Assembly: GCA_028023455.1 (NCBI GenBank)
Contig: JAQFVV010000012.1
Location: forward strand, 13,656,364-13,720,363
Source of the DNA: Epiperipatus broadwayi
Lineage: Eukaryota > Onychophora > Udeonychophora > Euonychophora > Peripatidae
DNA length: 64,000 nucleotides
Direction: 5' to 3'
The translations under genes were made by a program, and so were the position numbers. The notes under the pieces were generated by a model that did no database searches, was not told where the DNA came from, and was given only the letters and a program-made list of their open reading frames with translations. Positions 1 to 12,245 of this stretch are shown in pieces (the stretch's first letter is position 1; every line of letters begins with the position of its first letter).

Positions 1-870
1 ATATTCGGGCACTCTATCTTCCCATGAACATATCAAGTTTGATATTTCTTTGTCCGTATTAGTCCATGGTTTTACAAGGTGGTCATAGAACTCTTCATTT
101 TTGTTCCTGTTCACATGATTGGTATGTTTATCTTCCCAAACATTTGCTGATAGCTTATATTGTTGGCTCATGTCTACCTCATTTAATAATTCATCCATTT
201 GTTGCACTGAATTCCTATTTGTGGTAAGTACCATTTGTTCAACATGGAGTGGCAGATTACAGTGGATTATCCTGACAATTCGCCCCTCTGATATGTGGCA
301 TGCGTTCAATGTCTGAAGTCTTGCTGCTTGCCTCCTGAAAAATTGCAAGTAATTTTCGCCAGTATTCCCTTCATATTTTTCCTGCATGACTTGGTACAGG
401 ATCATCTCTTGGCACTGTTCACTCCAAAAACTCTTTAACAATACATTTTTATAATCCTCGAATGTTTTGGGAAGGTGGAACAAGGATTCCTATCACATTT
501 GAGTGTCACCATGGAGGTGACTGCAGGCAATTGCCAGTTTACCAAAGTCATTAATTTGGTTCACTTGGAAATATCTTTCCAAGCTTTTAATATGCTCGAT
601 AGGAGCTTCATCTGTTTGTCCCTCAAATATCTTTATCTTTAAAAATTGGTTTATATTGCACAGGTAAGGTTGTCCCTTTTCTCTTTCGTGCATCTCATTT
701 TTCATGCTAAGGCCTTAGGTTATTCCTGCATCCTCTCCCTTTTTCATGCTTTGAAATCTTGTTTCAATTTACTTTGATATTTCACATTTGAAATCATTCA
801 TTCTTTGATTCATGTATGCTGTGTTTTCTGAGAGTTGTTGTCTCCATTCATTATCTGCTGCGGTATTCTG
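1..870 (-). pseudogene. Ty3/gypsy-type gag fragment, cut by the window edge
   Basis: Reading from about 870 down to 1, the minus strand encodes a retrotransposon gag. The start is a coiled-coil-like, frame-broken stretch (about 870-706). From an ATG at 705 comes a gag core with the pattern FEG...IEHIKSLERYFQVN followed by K-LAIA-S-L-G, typical of Ty3/gypsy capsid domains. Two adjacent stops (TGA TAG, about 495-490) interrupt it, but the same frame then stays open to base 1, about 163 codons, including a SFWSEQCQ-type segment and a Q-rich arginine region. I see no CCHC knuckle; it would lie beyond the edge. The related but more decayed gag at 31.45 kb shares the EHI/EHL-SLE-YF core. The element is probably dead because of the stops; the family assignment is by motif pattern only. 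Confidence 0.7.
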
Positions 871-1224
871 GCCATTTCTGTTTTATATTCAATAAAATTT
901 CTTCCATCATGGTCCACATTAAAAACAGCATAAGTATTTATTCAGAAGTTACAGAATACCTATATCTATTTATATTTGGTATATATGTTTTTAGTTACTG
1001 ATCAGTTAACTACACAATCGGTAATAGCGGATATTTTTATTATTAAATTATTCCTTAACTATTTGTTTTATTTTTAAATACGCAGTACACCGCGCACCTA
1101 ACTCTGCCTTATTCAATTCGCCAATTATTTGTTTTTTCTATGCCCTGTTCCAATTATTCTGCGCTTTTTTACCTACATCTATTTAATCCTATTTATTGTC
1201 GAAAAAAAAAATCAATTTAACATA

Positions 1225-1580
1225 CGAATCTTTAATTCGTTACGCTATTATCCAACACTATTTTATTTTACTTACTTTTTTTTTTAAAAACAAAACAAAA
1301 AAAAACAACAAATTCAACTTTAAGTTATTTTAAATCATTACAAAACTTTAATTTGTTATGCCAGTATTTAACACTATTTTATTTTACTTTTTTACAAAAC
1401 AAAAAAAAAAAAACAAATTCAACTATAAGTTATTTTAAAATATTACGCTATGTTTGAGAAACAGGTTTTATACCTATATCTAAAATGTCTATTTTCTCTT
1501 TTTTTTTTTCAAAACAAAACAGAAAATAACAAATTCTACTGTAAGTTATTTTAAAATATTACGCTATAATAAATTATTAC
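1225..1580. repeat. three-copy tandem repeat, about 104-117 bp
   Basis: The phrase AATTCAACT-TAAGTTATTTTAAA recurs at about 1311, 1415 and 1532 (third copy AATTCTACTG). Each copy is preceded by a T run and an A/C-rich run, and copies two and three are followed by ATATTACGCTAT. Copies are diverged. No coding potential. Confidence 0.7.
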
Positions 1581-2929
1581 ATTTATATGTGATAACTCCG
1601 TACTGAAATCCTCCAACCTACTTTTCCCCAACTCATTAGTTTAATAATTTTTCTATACTTTATTTTTATTTCAATTGCACATGTTGACGCCAGTTTTTAC
1701 TCAGATTAAATGGCAACTTTACTTATCTAAATAAAAATGTTAGCGACTCGATTTAAAGTGAAAATTATTAAGCAATTATTAAGATAAAGGAATCTGTACT
1801 CTGTATTAGAAAATATCAAGCTTCAATATAGTACATGTATAATTATTTAAAATACATTCCAAGTCTATTTTATTTATACAGTATATTTATAAAATACAGT
1901 GTGTGCATTTGATTTATTGCTAACAATTCGAATCATAAATATATTTTAAATATCCTTCACTACAAATAATAAAACTATCATTATGGATATGCAGATTACT
2001 GAGTAATATATTTTAAATTTTTAAGAATAATTTTAAAAATATATATATAGAGCAAAGCAAGTGTGTTCATTTATGTCCTGTTGACTATGCTATACATTAA
2101 AAAAAAAAAAAAAAAAACTAACGATAGAATTTTATATATTTTCTCTTATATACATTCAACATTTAATTTAGTTTTTACTTACACCTACATTAAGTTTATA
2201 TAGACATATGGCATGTAATTTATTTTTACCGTAATTTACACATTTATATAATTTAACTTGTTCTTTCCTCAATCATACCACTTTTTATATTTTATCTATT
2301 TCAACGCATCAAATATATATACGGGTTTGTGATAGTAATTCATTTATTTTTTTATTATTATATCATTATAAGTATGAAACAGTGGTGGGTATCTGGGATT
2401 AAATAAATACTTGATCATAATATTAAATTTGTTTCATTTTCGTATGATTATTTATTTGATAAAATGTACTCTTTCCTTATCAATCATGTACCTAAAAGAA
2501 CCATTTAACTTACCCATTGAAGACCCTAGCCACACGGGATATCGCTCTACCAGGGTGCTAAATCTTATTCTTATGCTACGCTGTACATATGGTATTGCAT
2601 ATCCTTCTAGGAGGGGGAAAAATTCATTTTTATTCTTTCTAGGAGTGGTGCGCAAAAGCTATTAATAGTCTTTTCAAAATGTGTAATTACCATAGGTCCT
2701 AAACATTCAGGCATTCGAGAAGGATATTAACTAAAGGGGTTTTTAATTGGCAGAGTCCTGTCAATCCACTCTTTCTATCAGTTTAGCTCAAAGTACCAAT
2801 ATATTGTAGGACAGTCAATCGGCTAAATTGGTATCCATTTCTTTCCCTGTTAAATCTTGATCACTTCATACTCAGTGCAAGATTAGGAGCAGAATTCCAC
2901 AGGGAAGTAATGCTTCAGTACAGTAAAAC
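1581..2929. other. AT-rich non-coding stretch
   Basis: No supportable gene. It contains short TA runs (about 2038-2050) and an A run (2099-2117). A slightly GC-richer patch at about 2510-2660 is open on both strands but matches nothing I recognise. Confidence 0.5.
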
Positions 2930-2950
2930 TGGCACCCAATGTGGGGTGCC
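2930..2950 (+). other. possible retrotransposon primer-binding site, palindromic
   Basis: TGGCACCC-AATG-TGGGGTGCC resembles the TGG-initial primer-binding sites found just inside 5' LTRs and forms an imperfect GGCACCC/GGGGTGCC palindrome. A gypsy pol fragment lies 0.8 kb downstream on the same strand. No LTR pair could be matched, so this is only suggestive. Confidence 0.25.
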
Positions 2951-3734
2951 AATTATAATGGTCGGGGAAAAGGGAGTCTTACTGTATCTGCCATACAGGG
3001 TGCCATTAGGTTTTATATTAAAATTGCAGATTGACTGGATGTGATGTCATGATGATGATGATCCTTTCGCTGCGGTCCGTTTCCTGAGGGATTTTTTTAT
3101 TGGCTATTCTGTTCTTATTGTTTTTCTCTCCTGACCTTTAATTATAAATTTTTGGATGCCCAAGGGCTAGTTTACTTAAGACTAATTAAAAATAATCATT
3201 TCCATTTTTAGCCATTTTACACAATAGAATTAATTAAATTTTGTATATTTTTAAAGATATATTTTTATCTTTAAATCTTTAAGTTTTTGTTGAAAATTTA
3301 GTTTTAAAATACTTTTTTTTTTAATAAAGTTTTCTTTTAATAATTTTCCATCTGTGCGATTTTATACATATACGAGTTTAGATGACTTTTAATTTTCAAT
3401 TTTTAATTCTTAAAAAAGAAGTTTTTATTTGCGAACTTTTTATTTTTAATTTCTAATTTTATTTAAAATAATGTAACAGCATTTGTGTTTGTTACATAAG
3501 GAATTATATAAATGTAATAAATTGCCTTATGATATTTGTATTGTGCCAAACATTTTCCAGGCAAAAATGGAAATGCTATTTACTAAAGAACTGTGGTCAG
3601 CATAGTTCCCAACCTAGACAACATCTTGATTATTGCAATAACAGAAGCAGAATTAGAACAGTGAGTGGACATAGTCTGATCAAAACTAGAAAGTGTAAAA
3701 AGCAAAGTAAATGCTAATAAATATATATGGTCTA

Positions 3735-5500
3735 TGAATAAATGTCAATGGCCAATAACCAGATCCTGATAATGTAAAAGCAATAAAAAATGCCAAGAGG
3801 CCTATAATTATAAAGGAACTGCAGGCATTCCTAGAACCTTTGATCTTTTATAAACTGCTTGTCGCTATTGTACCAACCTCAAAAAGAAACAACTTTGGAC
3901 TTGGATTAGTGAACAATACAATGCTTTTAAGAATGCTAATGACTTGTTAACCTCTGAAAAATTGTTGGTACATTACCATAATGATCTAGAGGTGATAACA
4001 ACTGATGCATTCAAATACAGTATCAGAGCTGTTATGTTTCATCCATGTTATGGAGGCAAATGTCTGATCACCTATACCTCCAGAGTGCTGACTTCAGTGG
4101 AAAAAATTATAGTCAAATCAGGAGGCATTGGCCATCATTTTTACAATCAAGAAGTTCTATTAATATATTTATGCATGGAGAGTTCAAATTTGCAAGTTCA
4201 TCGCCCACTAACAAGTTTTCTTGGCAAAGAAAATAATTCCAGAACATGTGAGCCAACAAGTGCTACATTGAATTAATATTCTATTATTATGATTATAATT
4301 TAGTTTATAAACTGGGAAAAAAAATTGGCCATGCAGTTACTCTATCCCAATTACCTGACAATAAAGAAAAATATGTAATTAAAGAAATAAATTACATAGA
4401 CTAATTGAACTGTGAAAGTATAAACAGTGCCATTATATCAAAGTGGACCAGGCATGATAAAGGATATGCCCAACTTATGAAATAAATCAAATTGGGCTGG
4501 CCAATGATACATCCTATAGAAGTTAATAAATCGATTTGGAACTTGAACTTTCCATGTGTAATGTAAGAGTGCTGGCTGCCAATCATATGCTCATTCTTCT
4601 CATGGGAATACACCCATATGGAATCTACTATAGCAATGCTATCCTGGAATTGTCAAGATGAAAGCATTAACTCAGTCAGACATATGATAGCCAAACATAA
4701 CAACCAATATTGAGCACTTGATAAAAGTATGCTCTAATTATCAATAAACTGCCAACTAAACAATGTGAGCCATGGAAAAAGTCTATGACTCCTTGGACCC
4801 TTATTACATCTAGACTATTCTGGCCCATTGAATGGACATATTATGTTAATATTAATATATGCTTATTCACAATGGACTGAAAATAAGTTAGAGAAGAGTA
4901 CAAATGCTGACAGCCCAATAACAGCATTGAATGAAATATTTGGTATGCATGAATTCCCAGAATTGATAGCGACAGATAATTGTACATGCTTCACATCACA
5001 AAAGTTTAAAAAATATTTACAAAACAAAAGAATTAAACATATCCTTACTCTACCAGATCATTCTGAAAGTAAAAGAATTGCCAAGAAAACTGTGTAACAT
5101 TTAAAACATGTGTTGAAAAAAAAAAAAAAATAAGAAGTATGTCAGAAGCTTTAGTGAAAACAATGTACAATCACCATTTTATACCTGGCACTGCGACAAC
5201 TAAGACCCCAGCAGAGTTAATGATGTGTCACACTTTCTGCACTCAATTAAACTATTACCCACTGTTAATTAAAAAAAGAGCAATCAAAATTTTATATATT
5301 TCTTGGCAGGTGAGAATGTATGGATATGTGATCTTCTAAAACTTAAATGGATAACTGGCATAATAATGAGGGTGTTATCAAAGTAAGATTAGAAAAATTA
5401 CAGAACAGGAGTTTAAAAGACATATTAATCACCTTCACCATCAATATGAGGTCTCTTTACTAGAAATCCATCAAAATAAAATGTTTGGAAGATAAAATAA
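3735..5500 (+). pseudogene. Ty3/gypsy pol remnant: RT end, RNase H, integrase
   Basis: The plus strand holds, in order, the end of a gypsy reverse transcriptase (KAIKNA...IKELQAFL at about 3775-3830, the usual F/L-GL connection segment), an RNase H domain (LLVHYHNDLEVITTDA, then TYTSRVLTSVEK and NYSQI with a one-base frame change near 4105), and an integrase core. In the integrase, HLDYSGPLNG sits near 4810, the conserved ATDN with FTS follows near 4975-5000, and KTPAEL lies near 5210. At least three frameshifts and several in-frame stops break it. The A run at 5117-5130 separates the core from the PAEL part. RNase H and integrase order identifies Ty3/gypsy rather than Ty1/copia. Gag and protease are absent. 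Inactive. Confidence 0.8.
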
Positions 5501-7156
5501 TTAAGAGATATTGAATAATCCACATAATAATCTAGATTTAGAAGTAATGACAGAAAATAAAGAACAGGTTGTACATAAACAACAAGATTTAATTTATCTG
5601 AATACATGAAATTGAGAGAATAACTTCTAGACCCCAGCGATATTTCTGACTACCTGTTAAATTTAAAGATTACAACTACTAGTAGGTGCGTGATTTTCTA
5701 GAGTAGAGGAGGAATGGAATGTCTGCATATATAATTTAATATAAATAAAATATATTTATAGCTATGCATGCACAAATTATTTTCACTCTTAATTACTCCT
5801 CTAAAATAACTCTAGAAAACTAAAAGAGTACTGCTACTAAAAAATATTACAAGACATGTATATATAAATTAGAGCATTAGAAAAAACTGATATAAGGATG
5901 TAAGACAGCTATTCCTGAATAAATATGAGACTAAATGCATTAAAATCATTGAATGGTGCTAAGGCAAAAGAAGCAACACTCTAAGCTTGGACAAAATGAT
6001 TCCGAACAAAACATAAAACTTTAGAACTTGTTAGACTGTCAGAAGGAATTAATAAGTTATTTTTATTATTATTTGTTATGTTGTGAAGAAAACTTAAATA
6101 TCTAAATGTTTTCTAGTTTAATGTCTGTCTAATGTTAATAAAAACTATTATGTACCTATTTTTTGCCAACTGTGTAAATTATTATTACTGACTGGTCTTT
6201 AGACACTATGGAACATAGGAATATCTTTTTACCAACCACTGTTAGTTAGTTAACTAAGTTGATTATGGGTCACTTGTCAGAGGAAAAATTCCTAAACCTC
6301 TTGAAAAAAAATTTCATTTAGCCTGAATTTAATCCAAGGCATAGTCTTGATAGGTAGATATGCCAGCTTTGTACCATTAAAGACCTCAAATAATTTTAAA
6401 AGATACAGTTTTAAAGACTTGCCTCTGGCACCAAAATTTATTTTCTTAAACTTGTAATCAAAACAATAAAAAAATAAGCAAAATCTATTTTAATCAACAA
6501 ATTAAAAAAAGATACACGTTTCAATAAGCATTTTACCTTGATATGAAAACAAATATTATTTCATATTCTTTAAAATTTGAAGTTTTATGCAAAAATCCAT
6601 TAATATTTATCCATATATATCATATATCTATATTGAAATGAATAATGTCTTCTTCATTTCAGTGTTAGCCATGTGGTATTCCATGTGGTTGAGAGATGAT
6701 TTTAGAATTGGGAGGATGTTAATAAGTATACCATTCAAAAGTTTTAAAAAATTATTATATAATGTTATTAATGATAGGCAATATGAATATTCAAATGTAT
6801 AAAGTATTAATTGTCATATTAAAAAATTAATAGGTTTGTAAAAAATATTTAAATTTAAGTGAAACTAGTAAAATACATTAGAACTCAGTTATCAAAGCAT
6901 GTATTTCAAATCAACTCAATTTTTTTCAAAAAAAATTTTAAATAACTAAATCAAAAAGAGATAAAACTGTTTTGATAAGAGATTTGAAAACAAGAAAAAA
7001 TATTCAGGAAATTTAATAATCAAGTCTTTTGCAACTTCATTTAATTAAAAAATGAAAATGTTTTTCAAACCTTTGTAATTAAAATAAAATTCAATCATAA
7101 AAGTGTCGAAAATAAAATATTAAAAATGTGGGAAACAAGATTAACAAATATTGTTT
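5501..7156. other. AT-rich stretch, no gene seen
   Basis: No domain, splice-framed exon or clear repeat was found. Short open frames (for example around 6590-6800) are compositionally random AT-rich translations. Confidence 0.5.
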
Positions 7157-7350
7157 TCCTAAAGGTTTGTGATGATGGTGTTTTAGTTGTATTTATTGTT
7201 TGGACTATTTCCATCATCTAATATGAGTAGTGAATGTCTTTAGAAAAGTTTATTTAAATATTCCAAATACATTCAACTGTTAGTAATAGCACATTAAACA
7301 GGTTAGTATATGAACAAAGCTTCGAGAGGTATTATTCTCCCATCTTCTTC
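7157..7350 (-). repeat. Penelope terminal repeat, 3' copy
   Basis: Direct repeat matching about 9770-9935. It contains GACTATTTCCATCATCTA, which is missing from the 9.8-kb copy but present in both inverted copies at 16.6 and 16.9 kb. A CUGAAGA box occurs at its inner edge when read on the minus strand. Confidence 0.8.
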
Positions 7351-7381
7351 AGGCATTGCTGGCTTGACAAGTGATAGTACT

Positions 7382-7455
7382 AGCATGGGAATCAATCCTG
7401 GACCCTTAGATTGTTGAGTACTGAATTTAAAGCAACACTATAACCGAGCCATGCC
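7382..7455 (-). other. tRNA-like fold with A and B boxes in the Penelope 3' region
   Basis: On the minus strand 74 nt begin GGCATGG and end CCATGCT, which pair over seven positions (one G-T wobble) like an acceptor stem. TGGCTCGGTTA (7451-7441) fits the Pol III A box and GGATTGATTCC (7398-7388) fits a B box. The inner arms are degenerate and no sound anticodon arm is visible. It may be a tRNA-derived SINE head or a relic tRNA lying between the Penelope frame and its terminal repeat. Confidence 0.45.
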
Positions 7456-7469
7456 AAAGGCAACAGTCT

Positions 7470-9130
7470 GTAGAAATGTCATATACTTATCTATGAGGTT
7501 CCTCCTGATTTCTCCACTTTTTCTTATTAAAAGCGAAGTTGATTAGTGGTTTCCATACATTATGTATAGTCACACTGGGTTGACTTATGAGTTGTTTGCC
7601 ATTATCATGTGAGCACCTTCTTTAAATTTTCTTCTTTGTAGCTTTTCTTCTCTATCCAATATTTTTGTGTCTTCCCAATTGAACATATATTCATTGGTAC
7701 ATATATGGTTTGCTATCTTAGATATGTCTGTTTTCTCTCTTCTAATCATCAATTTCTGTTCTTACAAGCGCTTTTCAATGGGATGACCACTCTCACCAAT
7801 ATATGTCCTTCCACATTCACATGGTATTTCATAGATGCAGTTTTTTTCTTTTCAGCATTTCAAGTTTAGGCTTTGTAGATGTTAGAATTCCTCAGTGTGG
7901 TATGACTCTGGAAAGCTGTTGTGATATTATATTAATTGCAGATTTTCCTTAATTTGTCTGCCATTTTTGTTATGTATGGGTAAACTACAGTACCATTAAT
8001 TGTTTTTTCTTTTGATGGTTCTTTTTGTTACCTATTTAAGGTTTTCTTAATAAAAGCTGATGGATAACCATTTTTTATAAGAGTATGTTCTATATAAGTC
8101 TTTTCTTTTTTCAAATCACTGGTTTCTGAACAAACTTATTTTGCTCTGTTCCATAGTGATAGTATAATTCCATGTTTTGTGTTTCTTGTGTGATTGGATG
8201 TATAGGCTAGGTATTTTCCTGTATGTGTAGGTTTTCAGTAAACTGTTGTTTTGATTTTACCATGAGAAAATCTTGTCACAAAAACATCTAAGAATGCCAA
8301 TTTTTATTCCTGTTCTGATTCTATTGTGAATTTAATTGAAAAAAATCACACAACAAATATATCATCCACATAGCGAAGCAAAACTTTAGGTGGATATTGA
8401 GTAGTTTTATGGCTGTGGTTTCAAGTTCTTCCATGTAAATATTGCTAATCAGGGGTGACAATTGTGAGCCCATAGCCATTTCTTGATTTTGTTGGAAGAA
8501 TTCTGTATTATATTGAAAGTAGTTTGTTTTTATGTAGAATGTTAATAGTTCCATTATACTATCAATAGAAAGAGTTGTTCTGGTTTGTAAGCCATTATCA
8601 TCATTTAATCTTTTCCTTACAATAGACAATGCTTTCTTCACATGGTACATTTGTGAATAAACTTTCCACATCAAAGTTTACTGGTAAGTCAGTTTTTTCG
8701 ATTTTCATATTCTTAATTAATTCTATAAAGTGTCTAAATCCCAGACAAAGGCCTGGCTCTTGCATGCCAAAAAACTAAGAAAGTTAAGAAGAAAACAAGA
8801 CAAATTTTGGAAAGATACATTTCTAGAACTAACAATAGGTCTTAATGGAACATGATCATTATGGATTTTAGATAGCCCATAAAGATCAGGGATTTTGCTG
8901 AAATATGATGTTACTTTACTTTTTTCTGAACACCGACGTACTTGTGATGCTTCCTGAGTAATGTTTGTAACTGTTTCTGTACTTGGTACCAGATTTTTTG
9001 CCACTTTTTCTGTATTGACCTGCTGTGAGAAGTTCTTGTATTTTGTTGTTAGAATCAGTTGTATCCATTACAACTGTTGCATTGCCTTTGTCAGCAGGGA
9101 GAATAATTATAGATTATTCTATTTTGAGAG
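7470..9130 (-). pseudogene. Penelope-type RT plus GIY-YIG nuclease, broken
   Basis: From the N-terminal side (high coordinates): PADKGNATVVMD near 9070-9100, a motif seen before the RT core in this family; then DLYGLSKIH and VPLRPIVSS (about 8820-8890). Next are the RT finger/palm with RTTLSIDSIMELL and AMGSQLSPLISNIYMEELE (about 8430-8590). The catalytic YVDD at 8361-8372 lies in a different frame from the preceding motif, so a frameshift has occurred. Downstream, YEIPCECG and YIGESGHP (about 7790-7833) form the GIY-YIG nuclease start. H-I-W-like and RRKFKEGAHMI residues follow at about 7600-7700. Several frame changes and stops break the protein. Known members prime reverse transcription at nuclease-nicked DNA, often near telomeres; this copy is inactive. 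Confidence 0.85.
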
Positions 9131-9769
9131 ATTTAATTGCTTTTCTCACCACAGAATATGTTTGACTTCAATTTTTGTTGCTTCTCAAGTGTTCTTTTTA
9201 TTCTCCAGCGTAATTCTGCTGCTTCTTCCAAAAGCAATTTTTGAGTGCCTTCCTTGGTGGCTGTCATTATATCTAATAAAGGGATATTAGACAGTGTTAG
9301 GGCAAAGTTTACTCCACTTTCAAAAACAGAAATTTAAGTATCTCTTAGATGTTTAGAACTGAGTTTCTGCTGGGTTCATTATGATTTTCGGTATGCCCAC
9401 GTAAATTAGCAATGTTCTTCTTTTGGTATTATTTTATTTTCCCATGTAGATTTTTTTACTGCTTGAGAAACTGTTGTGAAGTCTTCATCAGTAAGCTTAT
9501 TTTTTAGAAAGCATGCCTCATTATTATGGTATGCAAGATTTTATACTTAGAAAACCTTTGAACATTAATTCTTTCTCTTAACAGAGCTTCACTTGCACTC
9601 CGAGTAATTTCTCAGCTATCTGGGTTAGTTGCAAATATTTAAGAATTATTCTTTCAGATTTTCATAAGAAAGTTGAGTCATTTTCTACTTTGGCCAAACT
9701 TTAGGCATAATTTTTCATAATGTCTAAAAATTTGATATAGTATGGGATCCACACTGAATACTTAGTGTT

Positions 9770-9935
9770 CTCCTAAAGGTTTGTGATAATAGTGTTTGTG
9801 AGTATTGAATATCTTTAGAAAAAATTATATTTAAATATTCCAGATACATTCAACTGTTAGTAATAGCACATCAAACAGGTCAGTATATGCACATTTCGAG
9901 GTATTATTCTCCCCACTTGAGTCCGAAGAACCCCT
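9770..9935 (-). repeat. Penelope terminal repeat, 5' copy
   Basis: Diverged partner of the 7.16-7.35 kb repeat in the same orientation; matching phrases appear in the same order. It ends where the sequence leading to the piggyBac remnant begins. Confidence 0.75.
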
Positions 9936-10174
9936 AAGCACCCCTGCAAAAAATTTAGTTCAACTGTGTTTGCGCGTTAACGATAAATGTCACACTTATG
10001 GGTCTTTTTTTGTTCTTTCTGCCATTTTTCTAACTTTCGTTAGGTATAAGTATTTTTTCTCTGAGATAAAAAGGTTGATTTTTAATAGCTTTTTTTGTAA
10101 AGTACATTTCATAATTTTTTTATTTTTCTCATTTTTTTAGATTTAGTGAACCGAAAATAAGTTGATCGGTAAAC

Positions 10175-11985
10175 ATGGCTTCTTTCACCAGCAAAATTGG
10201 TTTTGTTTCTGAGTCTGATTCGGACAAAAATTTTCCCATCGAAGATGACTGTGTATTTGAAGCTTCTTGTTCTTCTTCTTCTTCTAGCGACTCATCAAAT
10301 GATTTATCAGATGATCAAGAATCTGTAGTTTCCAAAAAAAGAAAAGCTTAGTGAAGTCATCTGTAAGGATGGTGAAAATGGCGACTCAGCCGATGCTGGG
10401 GCCTTCATCTCGACCTGATATGGATTCGTTTCTTAATAACGTTAATGAAGCATACGTGTCAATTGGAACATTTACTAAGTCTCCACGACTAAATTTTCCC
10501 ATCACCCATGAGTACTCAATTACTGATTTCTTTTATTTATTTTTTGATAGAAAATTATATGACCATATATGTACTGAAAGCAATAGGTATGCTTCAGAGT
10601 GGAAAGCAATACCGAAGTGGGTCAATCTGTCACCCACTGAGTTGAACGCATTTTTAGGCATGGTAATTCATGTTTGTAGCATATCATGTGTGCCAAAACT
10701 CAAATATATTTGGTCTAAAAATGAATTTCTGCGTCAAAGTTATGACCCGAGATCAATTTTTTGAAATTTTAAATAATTTGCATTTCAACAATAATAAAAC
10801 CATGCCACCAATTACTAGTAAAGAGCTAGATAAAATTTATAAAATATGGCCAATCATAAATCACTGTAATGTTAACTTCAAGGCGGCATATCAAATGCAC
10901 CAAGAAGTAGCAGTTGATGAAGCAATTACTAAATTCAAAGGTCGTAACACAATGAAACAGTATGATGCCTCAAAACTGCTAAAGCGAGGCTTCAAATGGT
11001 GGGTCTGTGCAGATAGTCATAATGGATATGTGTACCATATGGAGTTGTATATAGGCAAAAATACAACTACAGATGCTGGCCTAAATCTGGGAACCCAAGC
11101 AGTGCTGTCAGTGGTTTTGCCACAATTTACTAAACAGAATCATATTGTTTTTTGTGACAGATATTTTACTAGTTTACAGTAAAGTTGTCTGCAAGTAAAA
11201 TCTCTTGTTTTGGCACACTGAAAACTGATAGGAAGAATATTCCATTTAGCATCTGTGAAAAAGCTAAAAATTATAAAGATATGCAGAGAGGAGACTTCCA
11301 TTCTGTAATTGACAGTGGTCTTGAGTTTCTAGTGTGGATGGATAAGAAGTTAATTGTTATGCTCAATAATGCTTATTCACCATCTGGAGCTGATACTGTT
11401 GTTAGAACACATAAGAATGGTACATGTCATACATATCCATGTCCAAATGCAATCAAAAAATACAACTGCTTCATGGGTGGACGTTGATTTAGCAATCTGC
11501 ATATGGCTGGGTTAGGAAGTCTAAGCGTTGGCCTATGCGCTTATTCTGGCATTGTTTTGATACAGCTATCACTAATTCCTACATTATATATACTCTATAC
11601 AAAGCCCAAAAGCAAAGGTGGCCTAAATCACACCTGGAATATAGAGTAGCTTTATCAGCCAGTCTTATTGGTGACTTCACAACCAGGAAAATGAAGCCTT
11701 TAGTAATACAGTATCTTCAGACTTCATCTAGGTGCCATAGAATAGCTGATCTGCACAGTAATAACAAGCCCATTCATAGAAGGTGTGTTGTATGTCCGAA
11801 AAACAAAGCATGACATGCATCTTACTTTGGCTGCGTGGAATGTGGATGCATCCCCCTGTATAGGAGTGAAGAGAGAGAGGCTGCTTTGCTGCTTACCATG
11901 CCAGAAGCAGCACAAGTCCACTGCCTACATAAATCTTCTATCCTACACACTACAACACCCATGGCCCCCATACAGGCTCAGAATC
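10175..11985 (+). pseudogene. piggyBac transposase (PGBD-like), multiple frameshifts
   Basis: The frame starts at ATG 10175 with an acidic, serine-rich N-terminus and a KKRK basic patch (10175-10351), then shifts at an A run near 10335. The following segments give the DDE_Tnp_1_7 domain: a helical part to about 10764, then VAVDEAITKFKGR, KRGFKWW and FCDRYFTSLQ (to 11182). GDFHSVIDSG and a broken MGG-VDLA follow to about 11490. KSKRWPMRLFW leads to a C-terminal cysteine-rich region (RRCVVC, then CVECG, about 11780-11850). The three catalytic aspartates fall at 10916-10918, 11156-11158 and 11486-11488, the last in a shifted frame. At least five frame changes make it non-functional as read. The family excises precisely at TTAA. 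Confidence 0.9.
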
Positions 11986-11987
11986 AT

Positions 11988-12245
11988 GTCAATACTTGGT
12001 TTTGCAATAGGTAAGATATAATATGATTTTATTTATATTGCTGTTCATTTATTGTATGATTATAGTAACATTATATATTCATTTGTTGTAATTTTGTAAT
12101 CACATGATTCAACCCCTACAACTCAAGCCACTCTGCTTTACATGTTGACAAAGAACCATATCTCTACTTGGTTCTGCAATAGGTAAGATATATCATGATT
12201 TTATTTATATTACTGTTCATTTGTTGCAATTTTGTAATTCTTGAT
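11988..12245 (+). repeat. local duplication, about 165-bp spacing
   Basis: The segment reading CTTGGTTTTGCAATAGGTAAG and onward (from about 11996) recurs at about 12170 as CTTGGTTCTGCAATAGGTAAG, and both continue with ATGATTTTATTTATATT-CTGTTCATTT. It lies just after the transposase C-terminus. The GGTAAG invites a splice-donor reading, but no exon is supported. Confidence 0.6.

Larger units (their letters stand above)
7157..9935 (-). mobile_element. Penelope-like element with direct terminal repeats
   Basis: A minus-strand Penelope-like retroelement lies between two direct repeats. The repeats are about 7157-7350 and 9770-9935; shared phrases include AGGTTTGTGAT, CATTCAACTGTTAGTAATAG and GAGGTATTATTCTCC. 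Between them the strand encodes an RT of Penelope type followed by a GIY-YIG endonuclease, the hallmark order of these elements. The 5' repeat (9.77-9.94 kb) is slightly shorter and more diverged, and it abuts the piggyBac region at about 9.94 kb. Related copies of the repeat occur as an inverted pair at 16.57-16.99 kb. Frameshifts and stops show it is inactive. Confidence 0.85.

Noticed and set aside
2411-2665. Overlapping 84- and 67-codon frames on opposite strands
   Set aside because: No domain or splice context; likely a GC-richer relic read through on both strands.
7330-7375. CUGAAGA followed by CUCGAAG on the minus strand at the inner edge of the Penelope terminal repeat, as a hammerhead
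   Set aside because: GAAA is not intact in this copy, no stem I pairing could be found, and the other terminal repeat has lost the CUGAAGA box.
8961-9290. 109-codon plus frame
   Set aside because: It is the complement of the Penelope RT N-terminal region.
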